Shown: positions 1 through 7,386, counted from the first letter of the stretch. The stretch: DNA of 9,574 nucleotides from an uncultured Pseudomonadota bacterium (GCA_903864555.1 CAIPGJ010000254.1:1-9574); one strand, 5' to 3'. A program made the numbers and translations. Notes: generated by a model from the letters alone, not told the origin.

Positions 1-239
1 ATGTTGGGCAGGATCCAGTAGCGCAGGCCCAGCACCATCGCGGCAAACAGGAAATAGATGGAAACAATGGTCCAGCCCAGCACTGACAGCGCCACACGCC
101 AGCGCGGCCGCCGCGCCAGCTCCGTCTCGATCACCTCGACAGCGGCATGCTCCAGCCTGGCCGCCGCAGTGCCAGCCGCGGCAATGGCATCGGCCGCAGC
201 GTGCACCGAATCACTGAAGGGTTTCTGGGGGGCGTTCAC
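1..239 (-). CDS. yhdP: YhdP-like AsmA-family envelope protein, N-terminal fragment (runs off left edge)
   Basis: Only the first 79 codons are inside the window. Reading leftward from a GTG at 239-237, the product has an Ala-rich, mostly helical stretch (about residues 10-45), the basic segment ARRPRWR, one membrane helix (about 49-71, containing IYFLFAAMVLG), then LRYWILPN. That arrangement, a single membrane helix followed by an LRY-hydrophobic-LP motif, resembles the start of YhdP/TIGR02099 proteins. These are very large inner-membrane-anchored AsmA-like proteins linked to phospholipid transport to the outer membrane. The GTG is the first possible start: the in-frame codon at 311-309 is TAG and no ATG, GTG or TTG lies between. 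A second GTG is at 206. No clear ribosome binding site is seen. Third codon positions are mostly G/C, which supports coding. The gene is divergent from glnE. The identification rests on a short region, so it is moderately sure. Confidence 0.62.
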   Translation of the reverse strand, partial: MNAPQKPFSDSVHAAADAIAAAGTAAARLEHAAVEVIETELARRPRWRVALSVLGWTIVSIYFLFAAMVLGLRYWILPN

Positions 240-500
240 AAGGTCAACCGCAGCGGATACACGCGGTGGGTGCCATGGCGGCGGTGGGGAGAATGGCTGG
301 CGCAGACACTACAGGGATCATGGCTGGCACCGATTCGCCTAAAATGCGAGACAGCAGCCAGAACAACGCAAAATAATCCCGAACCACCCATAACATCATT
401 TGGGGACTACCTATCTGCATGCGTTGCGATGACCGGTGTGCGGTTCTATGACGCGACCTGCACATTCTAACCGCAATCCCCTGCAGTCCCTCCCGGCAAC
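240..500. promoter_or_regulatory. Divergent intergenic region between the yhdP-like gene and glnE
   Basis: This stretch of about 260 bp separates two divergent genes and must hold the promoters for both unless transcription enters from elsewhere. The part from about 345 to 425 is clearly more AT-rich than its surroundings. No stable terminator and no convincing sigma-54 element is present. The only decent sigma-70-like element I see faces glnE and is listed separately. For the minus strand I find only weak -10-like hexamers. Short ORFs here lack ribosome binding sites and recognisable products. Confidence 0.5.
424..452 (+). promoter_or_regulatory. Candidate sigma-70 promoter for glnE
   Basis: TTGCGA at 424-429 (four of six matches to TTGACA) and TATGAC at 447-452 (four of six to TATAAT) are separated by exactly 17 bp. 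This would start transcription near 459, about 40 bp before the glnE ATG at 501. The spacing is ideal but both hexamers are imperfect, so this is a candidate only. Confidence 0.35.
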
Positions 501-3311
501 ATGTCACGTTCCCGCTCATCCGATGACAGTCATTCCAGTGCACCCATTGCCCGGCCGGCGGCTGCCCGCCGCCCCTCGAAGGCGTCCGCGTTGAAGATGT
601 CTGCCGCATTGGAACTGTCGCGCAGGCATTCGCGCTATGCCTGCAGTCTGGTGTTGGCCCATCCGGCACTGCTTGAGGACATTGCGCCGCAACTGGATAT
701 CGGGTGGACCCGCGTTGCCATGCACGCCTGCCTGGATGCCGAGGAGGGTGCGGACCTGGGCGTCAGCCTGCGGCGGCTGCGCAAGCGGGTACTGCTCACG
801 CTGATGGAGCGCGACCTGGCTGGCTGCGCCAGCCTGGGAGAAGTCTGCTCGACCATGACCCTGCTGGCCGAAGTCGCCATCGAACGCGCTCTCGCCTGCG
901 TCATGGAGGAGCTGCAGCAGACGCTGGGCATGCCGTGCTCGGAAGCGGGCGAACGCCAGGAACTGGTGGTGGTCGGCATGGGCAAGCTGGGCGGCGGCGA
1001 ACTCAACGTCTCCTCCGACATCGATCTCATCTTCGTCTATCCCGAGGAAGGTGAAACCCGGGGTGAAGGCACGCGCTGCGTGAGCAACCATGAGTTCTTC
1101 TCGGCTGCCGGCAAACGCCTCATTGGCCTGATCAACCAGCCCACCGATGAAGGCTATGTATTTCGCGTCGACATGCGCCTGCGCCCCTGGGGTGACCCCG
1201 GTCCGCTGGCCATGAGCTACGACGCCCTGGAGCAGTATCTGGTGAGCCAGGGCCGCGAGTGGGAACGCTATGCCTGGATCAAGGCGAGGCCGCTGACCGG
1301 CAGCAACACCGCGCAGCAGGCGCTGGCCGCCACGGTGCGGCCCTTTGTGTTCCGCAAGTATCTCGACTACGGCGCCTTCGGGGCCATGCGCGAACTGCAC
1401 GCACAGATACGCGAAGAGGTGGCGCGGCGGGAACTGGCCAATAACGTCAAGCTCGGCCCGGGCGGCATCCGCGAAATCGAATTCATCGCCCAGGTGTTCC
1501 AGCTGATCCGTGGCGGGCGGGAAACGGAACTGCAGACGCGTCCTACCCTGCAGGTGCTGGATCTGCTCGCTCGAAAGCGTCTGCTCACGGCGGAGGGCGT
1601 ACAGGTGCTGTGCGCCGCTTACGACTTCCTCAGGCGGGTCGAGCATCGCATCCAGTATCTGGATGACGCCCAGACCCACGAGCTGCCGAAGGCCGCGGTC
1701 GATGCAAAGCTGCTGGCCCAATCCATGGGATACCGCAGCACTGGCACCTTCCAGAAGACACTGGCCATGCATCGCACGGCCGTCGCCCTGCGCTTCGAGC
1801 GCATTTTCTCCACCCAGGCTCAACAGCGCCATGCGCTCGCCTCGCTGTGGACCGACACTGCGGAGGATGCTGCCGCTTCCCGGCTGCGCCGCCTGAGCGA
1901 GCTGGGCTATGCGGAGCCGGACGCGGTGGCAGCGCGACTGGCAGGCATACGCACCGGCAGCCGCTATCAGTCACTGCCCGAATCCAGCCGCGAGCGCGTC
2001 GATGCCCTGGTGCCGCGGCTGCTGGAACAGTCGGCCAAACGCCCCGGCCCCGATGCCACCCTGGCGCGCGCCCTCGACCTGATCGAAACCATCAGCCGGC
2101 GCGCCGCCTATCTGGCGCTGCTGGACGAACATCCGGTGGCTCTGGAACGGCTGACCGGGCTGGTCTCGGCCTCACCCTGGGCTGGCGAATTCCTCAACCG
2201 CCATCCGGTGCTGCTCGACGAACTGCTGGACGCCAACCTGCTGATGGCCAAGCCGGACTGGCACCAGGTCGGCCAGGAACTGCGCCGCACGCTCATGGAA
2301 GCCGAAGGCGACATGGAAAGGCAGATGGATGCCTTGCGCGAAACCCACCACACCCAGTTGTTTCACCTGCTGCTGCAGGACCTGGCCGGCGCACTCAGCG
2401 TGGAGAGCCTGGCTGATCACCTCTCGGATCTGGCCGACCTGGTGCTGCAGGTCACGCTGGAGTTGTGCTGGAGCGGCCTGCGCGCACGCACGCCGAAGCT
2501 GCCCGAGAAGCCGCACTTCGCCATCATCGGTTACGGCAAGCTGGGCGGCAAGGAACTGGGCTACGCCTCCGACCTCGACATCGTGTTTCTGTATGACGAT
2601 GGCGGGGAACACGGCGACGCCGACAGCAATGGCAATGGCACGGCGGAAGCCTATGCCCGCCTCGCCCAGCGGCTCAACACCTGGCTCACCAGCCGCACCG
2701 CGGCCGGCGTGCTGTTCGAGACCGACCTGCGGCTGCGTCCGGATGGCGCCAGCGGCCTCATGGTGAGTTCACTCACCGCCTTTCGCCGCTACCAGCGCGA
2801 GTCGGCCTGGGTTTGGGAACACCAGGCGCTTACGCGCGCGCGCTTCTGCGCCGGCGAGGCCGCCACCGGCGCCGCCTTCGAAGCAGAGCGCCAGTCCATC
2901 CTGCGTACCCGGCGCGATCCGCAGGCGCTGGCCGATGAAGTGCGCAAGATGCGCAAGACCATGTCCGAAGGCCATCCCAATACCAGCAAGGAATTCGACA
3001 TCAAGCATGACCGCGGCGGCATGGTCGACATCGAGTTCATCGTGCAATACCTGGTGCTGGCCCACGCCCATGCCCATGGCGTGCTCGCCCGCAACGACGG
3101 CAACATCGCGCTGCTCGGCCACGCAGCCAGCCTGGGCCTCATCGATGCGGCGCTGGCGACCGAAGTACAGGAAGCCTATCGGGTGTTTCGCAGGCTGCAG
3201 CACTCGCTGCGCCTGGCCGGGGCGCGCTACGCCCGGGTAGCGCGGTCCGAGGTGGCCGCGGCGGTGCGCGCAACGCGGTCCCTGTGGCAGGCCGTTCTCG
3301 GAAAGAAATGA
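501..3311 (+). CDS. glnE: Bifunctional glutamine synthetase adenylyltransferase / adenylyl-removing enzyme
   Basis: GlnE attaches AMP to a tyrosine of glutamine synthetase when nitrogen is plentiful and removes it by phosphorolysis when nitrogen is scarce, under control of PII and glutamine. The 936-residue product is close to the E. coli length (946) and has both nucleotidyltransferase domains. The N-terminal removing domain has GMGKLGGGELN followed by SSDIDL, with Asp at 173 and 175. The C-terminal adenylylating domain has GYGKLGGKELG followed by ASDLDI, with Asp at 691 and 693. The domain-closing motifs GIREIEFIAQVFQLIRGGRE (about 322-341) and DIEFIVQYL (843-851) are also present, so both halves look intact. 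The ATG at 501 lacks a good ribosome binding site. An internal TTG at 591 (GAAGG 8 nt upstream) and ATG at 597 are alternatives that would lose a poorly conserved Ser/Ala/Arg-rich leader. The 501 start gives active-site numbering like E. coli, so I keep it. The gene appears monocistronic and converges on the MAPEG gene. Confidence 0.97.
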   Translation: MSRSRSSDDSHSSAPIARPAAARRPSKASALKMSAALELSRRHSRYACSLVLAHPALLEDIAPQLDIGWTRVAMHACLDAEEGADLGVSLRRLRKRVLLTLMERDLAGCASLGEVCSTMTLLAEVAIERALACVMEELQQTLGMPCSEAGERQELVVVGMGKLGGGELNVSSDIDLIFVYPEEGETRGEGTRCVSNHEFFSAAGKRLIGLINQPTDEGYVFRVDMRLRPWGDPGPLAMSYDALEQYLVSQGREWERYAWIKARPLTGSNTAQQALAATVRPFVFRKYLDYGAFGAMRELHAQIREEVARRELANNVKLGPGGIREIEFIAQVFQLIRGGRETELQTRPTLQVLDLLARKRLLTAEGVQVLCAAYDFLRRVEHRIQYLDDAQTHELPKAAVDAKLLAQSMGYRSTGTFQKTLAMHRTAVALRFERIFSTQAQQRHALASLWTDTAEDAAASRLRRLSELGYAEPDAVAARLAGIRTGSRYQSLPESSRERVDALVPRLLEQSAKRPGPDATLARALDLIETISRRAAYLALLDEHPVALERLTGLVSASPWAGEFLNRHPVLLDELLDANLLMAKPDWHQVGQELRRTLMEAEGDMERQMDALRETHHTQLFHLLLQDLAGALSVESLADHLSDLADLVLQVTLELCWSGLRARTPKLPEKPHFAIIGYGKLGGKELGYASDLDIVFLYDDGGEHGDADSNGNGTAEAYARLAQRLNTWLTSRTAAGVLFETDLRLRPDGASGLMVSSLTAFRRYQRESAWVWEHQALTRARFCAGEAATGAAFEAERQSILRTRRDPQALADEVRKMRKTMSEGHPNTSKEFDIKHDRGGMVDIEFIVQYLVLAHAHAHGVLARNDGNIALLGHAASLGLIDAALATEVQEAYRVFRRLQHSLRLAGARYARVARSEVAAAVRATRSLWQAVLGKK

Positions 3312-3388
3312 TCATTTCCGGATGGCAAGCACCGTGGACATTGAATCAGCAAATGAATTGTAATCACCACCAATCTGGCCAGCCTGTC

Positions 3389-3772
3389 TCAGGCGGAGAC
3401 CACGAACAGCCCCACCACCGACAGCAGGCCCACGCTCCAGACCAGTGAGCGCAGGATCGCCGCATCGGCCACATAGGCAGCGATGTAGGCCCCGCGGGCC
3501 ACCACGAACACCACGGCCAGCAGGTCTATGCGGCCCTGTGGCGCCTGCGCCAGGTGCGCAATGATCACCGCGGCAGCAAACGCAGGGAATGCCTCAAAAC
3601 TGTTCTGATGCGCCCAGTGGGCGCGCTGGCGCCATCCGGACAGGCGGGCCAGCCATTCGCGCGGCGCGTGGTTGTCGAATCCCGGCCTGGCCTTGGCCAG
3701 CCCCACCGCTGCATAGGGCAGCATCGCCGCCGCCAGCACACACCAGTACGCCGTCGTCATCGTCGGGGTCAT
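3389..3772 (-). CDS. MAPEG-family integral membrane protein
   Basis: This is a 127-residue protein with about four hydrophobic segments (roughly 8-26, 64-77, 84-102 and 108-126). It has the pattern typical of small bacterial MAPEG proteins (membrane-associated proteins in eicosanoid and glutathione metabolism): DNHAPREWLARLSGW (33-47), then RAHWAHQNSFEAFPAFAAAV (50-69), and later R-x2-Y-x3-Y-x2-D with ILRSLVW. Eukaryotic members are glutathione transferases or peroxidases in membranes. The substrate of this bacterial branch is not known to me and no function should be inferred beyond the fold. The reading frame extends to an ATG at 3808, but the ATG at 3772 has AGGAG six bases upstream, and the protein then begins MTPTMTTAYW just before the first helix, so I chose it. 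The gene is alone on the minus strand, convergent with glnE (77 bp apart) and divergent from ilvE. Confidence 0.85.
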   Translation of the reverse strand: MTPTMTTAYWCVLAAAMLPYAAVGLAKARPGFDNHAPREWLARLSGWRQRAHWAHQNSFEAFPAFAAAVIIAHLAQAPQGRIDLLAVVFVVARGAYIAAYVADAAILRSLVWSVGLLSVVGLFVVSA

Positions 3773-3949
3773 TGCCATCTCCTGCGCTTGATCCATCGGA
3801 ACATCCACCGCATTGCATCTTACCCCCTGAGGCGGCGCGTCCCGGTTGCCCGCCCGCCCCCATCAACCGGGCGCCTGCCAAGCCGCGACCACAGCCACTT
3901 CCGTTAAAATCATGAATTGAGTCGCCCCAATATTTCCGGAGTATTTCCC
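3773..3949. promoter_or_regulatory. Divergent promoter region between MAPEG gene and ilvE, with an 8-bp inverted repeat
   Basis: This 177-bp gap carries the control signals for two divergent genes. A TAAAAT hexamer at 3905-3910 is a good -10 element for ilvE, placing the start of transcription near 3917 and leaving a leader of about 33 nt. No matching -35 is visible 16-18 bp upstream, which could mean activator dependence. On the other strand a TAAGAT (3822-3817) is a weak -10 for the MAPEG gene. A perfect inverted repeat, CCCGGTTG at 3841-3848 and CAACCGGG at 3864-3871, lies between them and could be an operator. Confidence 0.42.
3937..3941 (+). promoter_or_regulatory. Ribosome binding site fixing the ilvE start
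   Basis: CGGAG at 3937-3941 sits eight bases before the ATG at 3950. It selects this ATG over an in-frame TTG at 3917, which has no ribosome binding site and would sit at the predicted transcription start. Confidence 0.75.
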
Positions 3950-4921
3950 ATGTCCATGGCCGATCGTGACGGCTTCATCTGGTTCAACGGCAAGCTGGTG
4001 CCCTGGCGTGAAGCCAACATCCACGTCCTCACCCATTCGCTGCACTACGGCCTGGCCGTATTCGAGGGCCTGCGCACCTACAAGACCGCCCGCGGCCCGG
4101 CCATCTTCCGCCTCGAGGAACACGCCGAGCGCTGGTTCAATTCGGCCAAGATCTACCTGATGAAGATGCCCTATGACATGAAGACGCTGATGGAGGCGCA
4201 CTGCGAGGTGGTGCGCGCCAACAAGCTGGACTCCTGCTACATCCGCCCGATCGCCTTCTACGGCTCGGAGAAGATGGGGGTCTCCCCCAAGGGTGCGTCG
4301 GTGCATGTGGCCATCGCCGCCTGGCCCTGGGGCGCCTACCTCGGCCCCGAAGCCCTGGAAAAGGGCATCCGCGTGAAGACCGCCTCCTTTGCACGCCACC
4401 ATGTCAACGTCACCATGGCGCGCGCCAAGTTTTCCGCCACCTACGCCAACTCCATCCTGGCCAACATGGAAGCCACCGAGCATGGCTACGACGAGGCGCT
4501 GCTGCTCGACGTCGACGGTTTCGTTGCCGAGGGCGCGGGCGAGAACCTCTTCATCGTGAAGAAGGGCAAGATCTACGAGCCGGAAATTGCCTCGGCACTG
4601 ATGGGGATCACGCGCGACACCATCATCACCCTGGCGAAGGACCTCGGTTACGAAGTCATCTCCAAGCGCATGACCCGCGACGACGTCTACATCGCCGACG
4701 AGGCCTTCTTCTCCGGCACCGCCGCGGAGATCACACCGATCCGGGAACTGGATGGCCGGGTCATCGGCGCCGGCAAGCGCGGACCTATCACCACCAAGAT
4801 CCAGAAGCTGTTCTTCGACGTGGTCAACGGCAAGGTACCCAAGTACAAGCACTGGCTCACGCAGGTGGGCAAGGCCAAGCCGGCAAAGAAAAGTGCCAAG
4901 AAGGCCGGGGGCCGCAAATGA
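3950..4921 (+). CDS. ilvE: Branched-chain amino acid aminotransferase
   Basis: IlvE is a cytoplasmic PLP enzyme of fold type IV. It transfers the amino group between glutamate and the 2-oxo acids of leucine, isoleucine and valine, the last step of their synthesis. The 323-residue product begins [19 protein letters not shown], as in many betaproteobacterial IlvE proteins. It carries the PLP-lysine region [12 protein letters not shown] with Lys160, then a [21 protein letters not shown] block, and [18 protein letters not shown] with GAGKRGPIT near the C-terminus. CGGAG eight bases upstream decides the ATG. After the point where the family usually ends (YKHWLTQV), there are 17 more residues with seven lysines and one arginine. 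This basic tail is unusual and lies directly before the overlap with the next gene. The TGA overlaps the zinc-finger gene start by 4 bp, so the two are probably translated in a coupled way. A D-amino acid transaminase is an alternative within fold type IV, but the motifs favour IlvE. Confidence 0.95.
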   Translation: MSMADRDGFIWFNGKLVPWREANIHVLTHSLHYGLAVFEGLRTYKTARGPAIFRLEEHAERWFNSAKIYLMKMPYDMKTLMEAHCEVVRANKLDSCYIRPIAFYGSEKMGVSPKGASVHVAIAAWPWGAYLGPEALEKGIRVKTASFARHHVNVTMARAKFSATYANSILANMEATEHGYDEALLLDVDGFVAEGAGENLFIVKKGKIYEPEIASALMGITRDTIITLAKDLGYEVISKRMTRDDVYIADEAFFSGTAAEITPIRELDGRVIGAGKRGPITTKIQKLFFDVVNGKVPKYKHWLTQVGKAKPAKKSAKKAGGRK

Positions 4922-5127
4922 GCACGTCCACCACGACGGTGGCCGGAGCAGCCAGCACGGTTGAAATCACCGCGGCCGACCTGCCGCTGCACTGCCCCAC
5001 GCCGGCCACGCCGTTGTGGAACATGCACCCCCGCGTCTTCCTCGAGATCACCAGGACCGGCGACATCCTGTGCCCGTACTGCGGCACTCACTATGTGTTC
5101 AAGGGCGAACTGCCCACCGGTCACTGA
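4918..5127 (+). CDS. CHCC-type zinc-finger protein (NDUFS6-like family)
   Basis: This is a 69-residue protein with the zf-CHCC (PF10276) signature. [10 protein letters not shown] is followed by [12 protein letters not shown] and then [18 protein letters not shown]. The likely zinc ligands are Cys26, His37, Cys52 and Cys55. The family is related to the zinc-binding domain of the mitochondrial complex I accessory subunit NDUFS6, but the role of free-standing bacterial members is not established. The first 15 or so residues (Ser/Thr/Ala-rich) are not conserved and may be disordered. The ATG overlaps the ilvE stop by 4 bp (ATGA). The likely ribosome binding site is the purine-rich end of ilvE, including GGGGG six bases upstream. 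It stands in the order ilvE, zinc finger, waaF. Nothing in the sequence shows whether it acts with its neighbours. Confidence 0.88.
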   Translation: MSTSTTTVAGAASTVEITAADLPLHCPTPATPLWNMHPRVFLEITRTGDILCPYCGTHYVFKGELPTGH

Positions 5128-5219
5128 AGCCTGGTGGCCGAGCCTGCGGTGCCGGCCAGCCGGCCTGATCAGGCCCCGGCCTTGACGCCGTGTCTGGCGC
5201 GAAACTGAGGCCCGCCACG
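5128..5219 (+). promoter_or_regulatory. Gap between zinc-finger gene and waaF, with a 14-bp palindrome
   Basis: The 92-bp gap contains the perfect palindrome GGCCTGATCAGGCC at 5162-5175, flanked by further GCCGG/CCGGC repeats. As RNA it could fold as a five-pair stem with a GATC loop, or as a larger GC-rich structure. There is no T-run, so it is not a standard terminator. It could slow transcription or stabilise RNA between the genes. No convincing promoter is seen, so waaF may depend on read-through from ilvE. Confidence 0.35.
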
Positions 5220-6251
5220 ATGCGTTCCCCCATGCGTGTACTCGTGGTTGCCCCCAACTGGATCGGCGATGCACTGCTCGCGCAGCCCCTGTTCGCCCGG
5301 CTGCACCGGCGCCTGCCCGACCTGATCATCGATGCGCTTGCACCGCCCTGGACCGGCCCGGTGCTGGCACGCATGCCGGAGATCAATGAGGTGCTGGATG
5401 CGCCCTTTGCCCATGGCGAACTGCGGCTGAAGGACCGCTGGCGCCTTGGGCAGTCACTGCGCGAGCGCGGCTACAGCCAGTCAATCGTGCTGCCCAACAG
5501 CTTCAAGTCGGCGCTCATCCCCTTCTTTGCCGATATTCGTCTGCGCGTGGGCTACGTCGGCGAATCGCGCTATGGCCTGCTCAATGTCGTGCACAAGCTC
5601 GATCGCGACGCCCTGCCCCTGATGTCGGAACGCTATGCCCAGCTCGCCGAAACACCTGGCAAGCCGGTGACACGTCCGCTGGAGACGCCAGGCCTGCGCG
5701 TGGATGAAACCAACCAGCTGATCACCATGGCGCGCCTGGGCATCAGCCGCCAGCGACCGGTAGTGGTGTTCTGCCCCGGTGCGGAATTCGGCCCATCCAA
5801 GCGCTGGCCGGCAGAACACTACGCAGCGCTGGCCCGCCGCCTGACGGACCAGGGCAGGCAGGTCTGGCTGATCGGCTCTCCCAAGGACGCCCCGGTGGGC
5901 GAGGCCATCGCCGCCCTTTCAGGGGGCCTGGCGCTGAACCTGTGCGGACGCACCGACCTCGCCTCGGCGATAGACCTGATCGCGGCCGCCTCCCTGGTGG
6001 TGAGCAATGATTCCGGATTGATGCACGTGGCCGCCGCCACCGGCCGGCCGCTGATTGCGATCTATGGCTCGTCCGACAGCCGGCACACCCCGCCGCTGGC
6101 GGCGCCGGAACAGGCACGCATCGTGGAAATCCAGGGTCTGGATTGCCGCCCCTGTTTCAAGCGCGAGTGTCCGCTGGGCCACTGGCGCTGCATGAAGGAG
6201 ATCGGGCCGGAACAGGTGTTGCGTGACATCCAGGCCATCGAGGCGGCCTGA
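5220..6251 (+). CDS. waaF: Lipopolysaccharide heptosyltransferase II
   Basis: WaaF is a peripheral inner-membrane glycosyltransferase (family 9, GT-B fold). It adds the second L-glycero-D-manno-heptose from ADP-heptose to the LPS inner core. The 343-residue product has the N-terminal APNWIGDALLAQPLF motif, in which the Asp at residue 17 is probably catalytic, then LPNSFKSALIPFFADI and YGLLN. The C-terminal domain has CPGAEFGPSKRWP (185-197) and SNDSGLMHVAAATGRP from residue 262, typical of ADP-heptose binding. The end (DCRPC, CPLGHWRCM) is rich in cysteine, as in many non-enteric WaaF proteins. The frame stays open to a GTG at 5190, but the ATG at 5220 has GAGG nine bases upstream. The ATG at 5232 (MRVLVVAPN) matches the family start best but lacks a ribosome binding site. 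The gene is last in the ilvE unit and ends 19 bp from the convergent ybiB stop. Confidence 0.94.
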   Translation: MRSPMRVLVVAPNWIGDALLAQPLFARLHRRLPDLIIDALAPPWTGPVLARMPEINEVLDAPFAHGELRLKDRWRLGQSLRERGYSQSIVLPNSFKSALIPFFADIRLRVGYVGESRYGLLNVVHKLDRDALPLMSERYAQLAETPGKPVTRPLETPGLRVDETNQLITMARLGISRQRPVVVFCPGAEFGPSKRWPAEHYAALARRLTDQGRQVWLIGSPKDAPVGEAIAALSGGLALNLCGRTDLASAIDLIAAASLVVSNDSGLMHVAAATGRPLIAIYGSSDSRHTPPLAAPEQARIVEIQGLDCRPCFKRECPLGHWRCMKEIGPEQVLRDIQAIEAA

Positions 6252-6270
6252 CCGCCCGGCCAGCAGGCCC

Positions 6271-7263
6271 TCAGGCAGCGGCAAGGCTGCGCATGTGCAC
6301 GGCAACGATGGCCTTGGCCTCGTTGAAATCCTGCGCATGGCCGGCGGCAAACAGACAACAAGCCAGCTGGTGGGAAATCGGCGCCGGCACCGAAGCCGGC
6401 GCATCGAGCATCTGCCGGATCACTGCTGCAGTAGCCCTGGGACTGACATCGAACGCGACGTCGTTGCCGACATGATCATGCGGCGCTTCCTGGTCGAACA
6501 GCATGAGCGAAGCACCGTCGCTCACCAGTTCCATGCGCGGCCGACGTCGCGGGTTGGCAAAGGCTTCGCCCTCGGTACCGGCCATCACCAGCGCATCCTG
6601 CCCGGAGGCGAGCAGCAGATCACGCAGCATCTCCAGCTCCACTCCGGGCGCCGCGCTCACCAGCCGCATGCTCTTGCCCAGGAAGGGATCGATCAACAAG
6701 GCCATGGCCGGGACCACGCCGGTCACACCGATACGATGGCGCAGGGATAGCAGGCTTGCCAGCCCCGGCGATAACACCCCGGTGGGCACAAAGGCCAGGC
6801 CCTCATTGTCCAGTGCCGCTTGCGCACGACCCAGCGTCAGGCAGGGCATGATGCCCAGTTCGCGAAAGACATAGGCGGTGGCCGCGCGACCGTGCCCTTC
6901 CAGGGTGCCATGCACCAGCACCGGCACCCGCAGACGCTGCAACAGCAGTGCCAGCAGTGGCGTGAGATTGTGCTGCGTGCGCGCACCACCGTAGGCTGGA
7001 ATCACCACCGGCCTTGCCCCATCGCGGTCGCACACCGGCGGCATCAGTTGCAGCACGTTGTCGGCCAGGGCGGCGTCGAATCCCAACAAGGCCCACTGCG
7101 GCAGCGTCCCGGTGCCCATGGCCACCAGCAGCGCGCCCATTTCCAGGTCGGGCAGTCCGCCTTCCAGCATGGCGGCGAACAATTGCCGGATCTCCTGGAC
7201 AGGAAGCGGTGATGCATCCGCTTCAACCCCAGCAATGGCGCGTATCAAGGGTGCGAAATTCAT
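6271..7263 (-). CDS. ybiB: TrpD2/YbiB-family nucleic-acid-binding protein
   Basis: The product is 330 residues and has the anthranilate phosphoribosyltransferase fold. Features shared with E. coli YbiB (about 320 residues) are GLPDLEMGALLVAM (36-49), VVIPAYGGARTQHNLTPLLA (86-105), VPVLVHG, the GTEGEAFANPRRRP segment (229-242) and ACCLFAAG near the end. The GTGGD phosphate-binding motif of true TrpD enzymes is replaced by AYGGARTQ, so it is unlikely to make tryptophan precursors. Known YbiB binds DNA and RNA without sequence specificity, and the basic RRRPR patch is consistent with that. The open frame runs up to 7551, but the ATG at 7263 has GGAG six bases upstream and gives the family length. 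The extra N-terminal sequence does not look like protein. An ATG at 7275 is a close alternative. In E. coli ybiB follows dinG; here it follows rnpB on the same strand. Confidence 0.88.
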   Translation of the reverse strand: MNFAPLIRAIAGVEADASPLPVQEIRQLFAAMLEGGLPDLEMGALLVAMGTGTLPQWALLGFDAALADNVLQLMPPVCDRDGARPVVIPAYGGARTQHNLTPLLALLLQRLRVPVLVHGTLEGHGRAATAYVFRELGIMPCLTLGRAQAALDNEGLAFVPTGVLSPGLASLLSLRHRIGVTGVVPAMALLIDPFLGKSMRLVSAAPGVELEMLRDLLLASGQDALVMAGTEGEAFANPRRRPRMELVSDGASLMLFDQEAPHDHVGNDVAFDVSPRATAAVIRQMLDAPASVPAPISHQLACCLFAAGHAQDFNEAKAIVAVHMRSLAAA

Positions 7264-7365
7264 GGCGTTCTCCATGCGGGCATCCCATCTGGCCTCTCCC
7301 TGGTCGCTGCACCGCACCACCCGCAGGGGGCGGCAGCACTGGAAAGGAACACTGAGGACTTCCGG

Positions 7366-7386
7366 CCCTTGCCTGATTAGCAAGGG
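7366..7386 (-). repeat. Perfect 7-bp hairpin in the ybiB leader
   Basis: CCCTTGC at 7366-7372 and GCAAGGG at 7380-7386 are exact inverted repeats around a 7-nt loop. No T-run follows on either strand, so it is a stable RNA stem or a protein-binding site rather than a terminator. It lies about 100 nt upstream of the ybiB start. Confidence 0.45.

Noticed and set aside
325..339. Sigma-54-like element TGGCAC-N5-CGCC upstream of glnE, attractive for a nitrogen gene
   Set aside because: The GG-to-GC spacing is 9 and not the required 10 bases, and the -12 side lacks the TTGC consensus.
516..1832. A 438-codon open frame antisense to glnE
   Set aside because: It is a shadow of a GC-rich gene with strong third-position bias. 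It has no domain and no ribosome binding site, and glnE on the other strand is certain.
3382..3394. GCCTG-TCT-CAGGC hairpin between convergent glnE and the MAPEG gene
   Set aside because: It has only five base pairs with a three-base loop, no T-run on either side, and overlaps the MAPEG stop codon. It is too weak to call a terminator.
3917..3949. TTG start of ilvE 11 codons upstream
   Set aside because: There is no ribosome binding site, it lies at the inferred transcription start, and the ATG at 3950 has CGGAG and matches the family N-terminus.
3863..4852. A 329-codon open frame antisense to ilvE
   Set aside because: Its Gly/Asp/Val/His-rich composition reflects the complement of ilvE codons. 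No family is recognisable and ilvE is certain.
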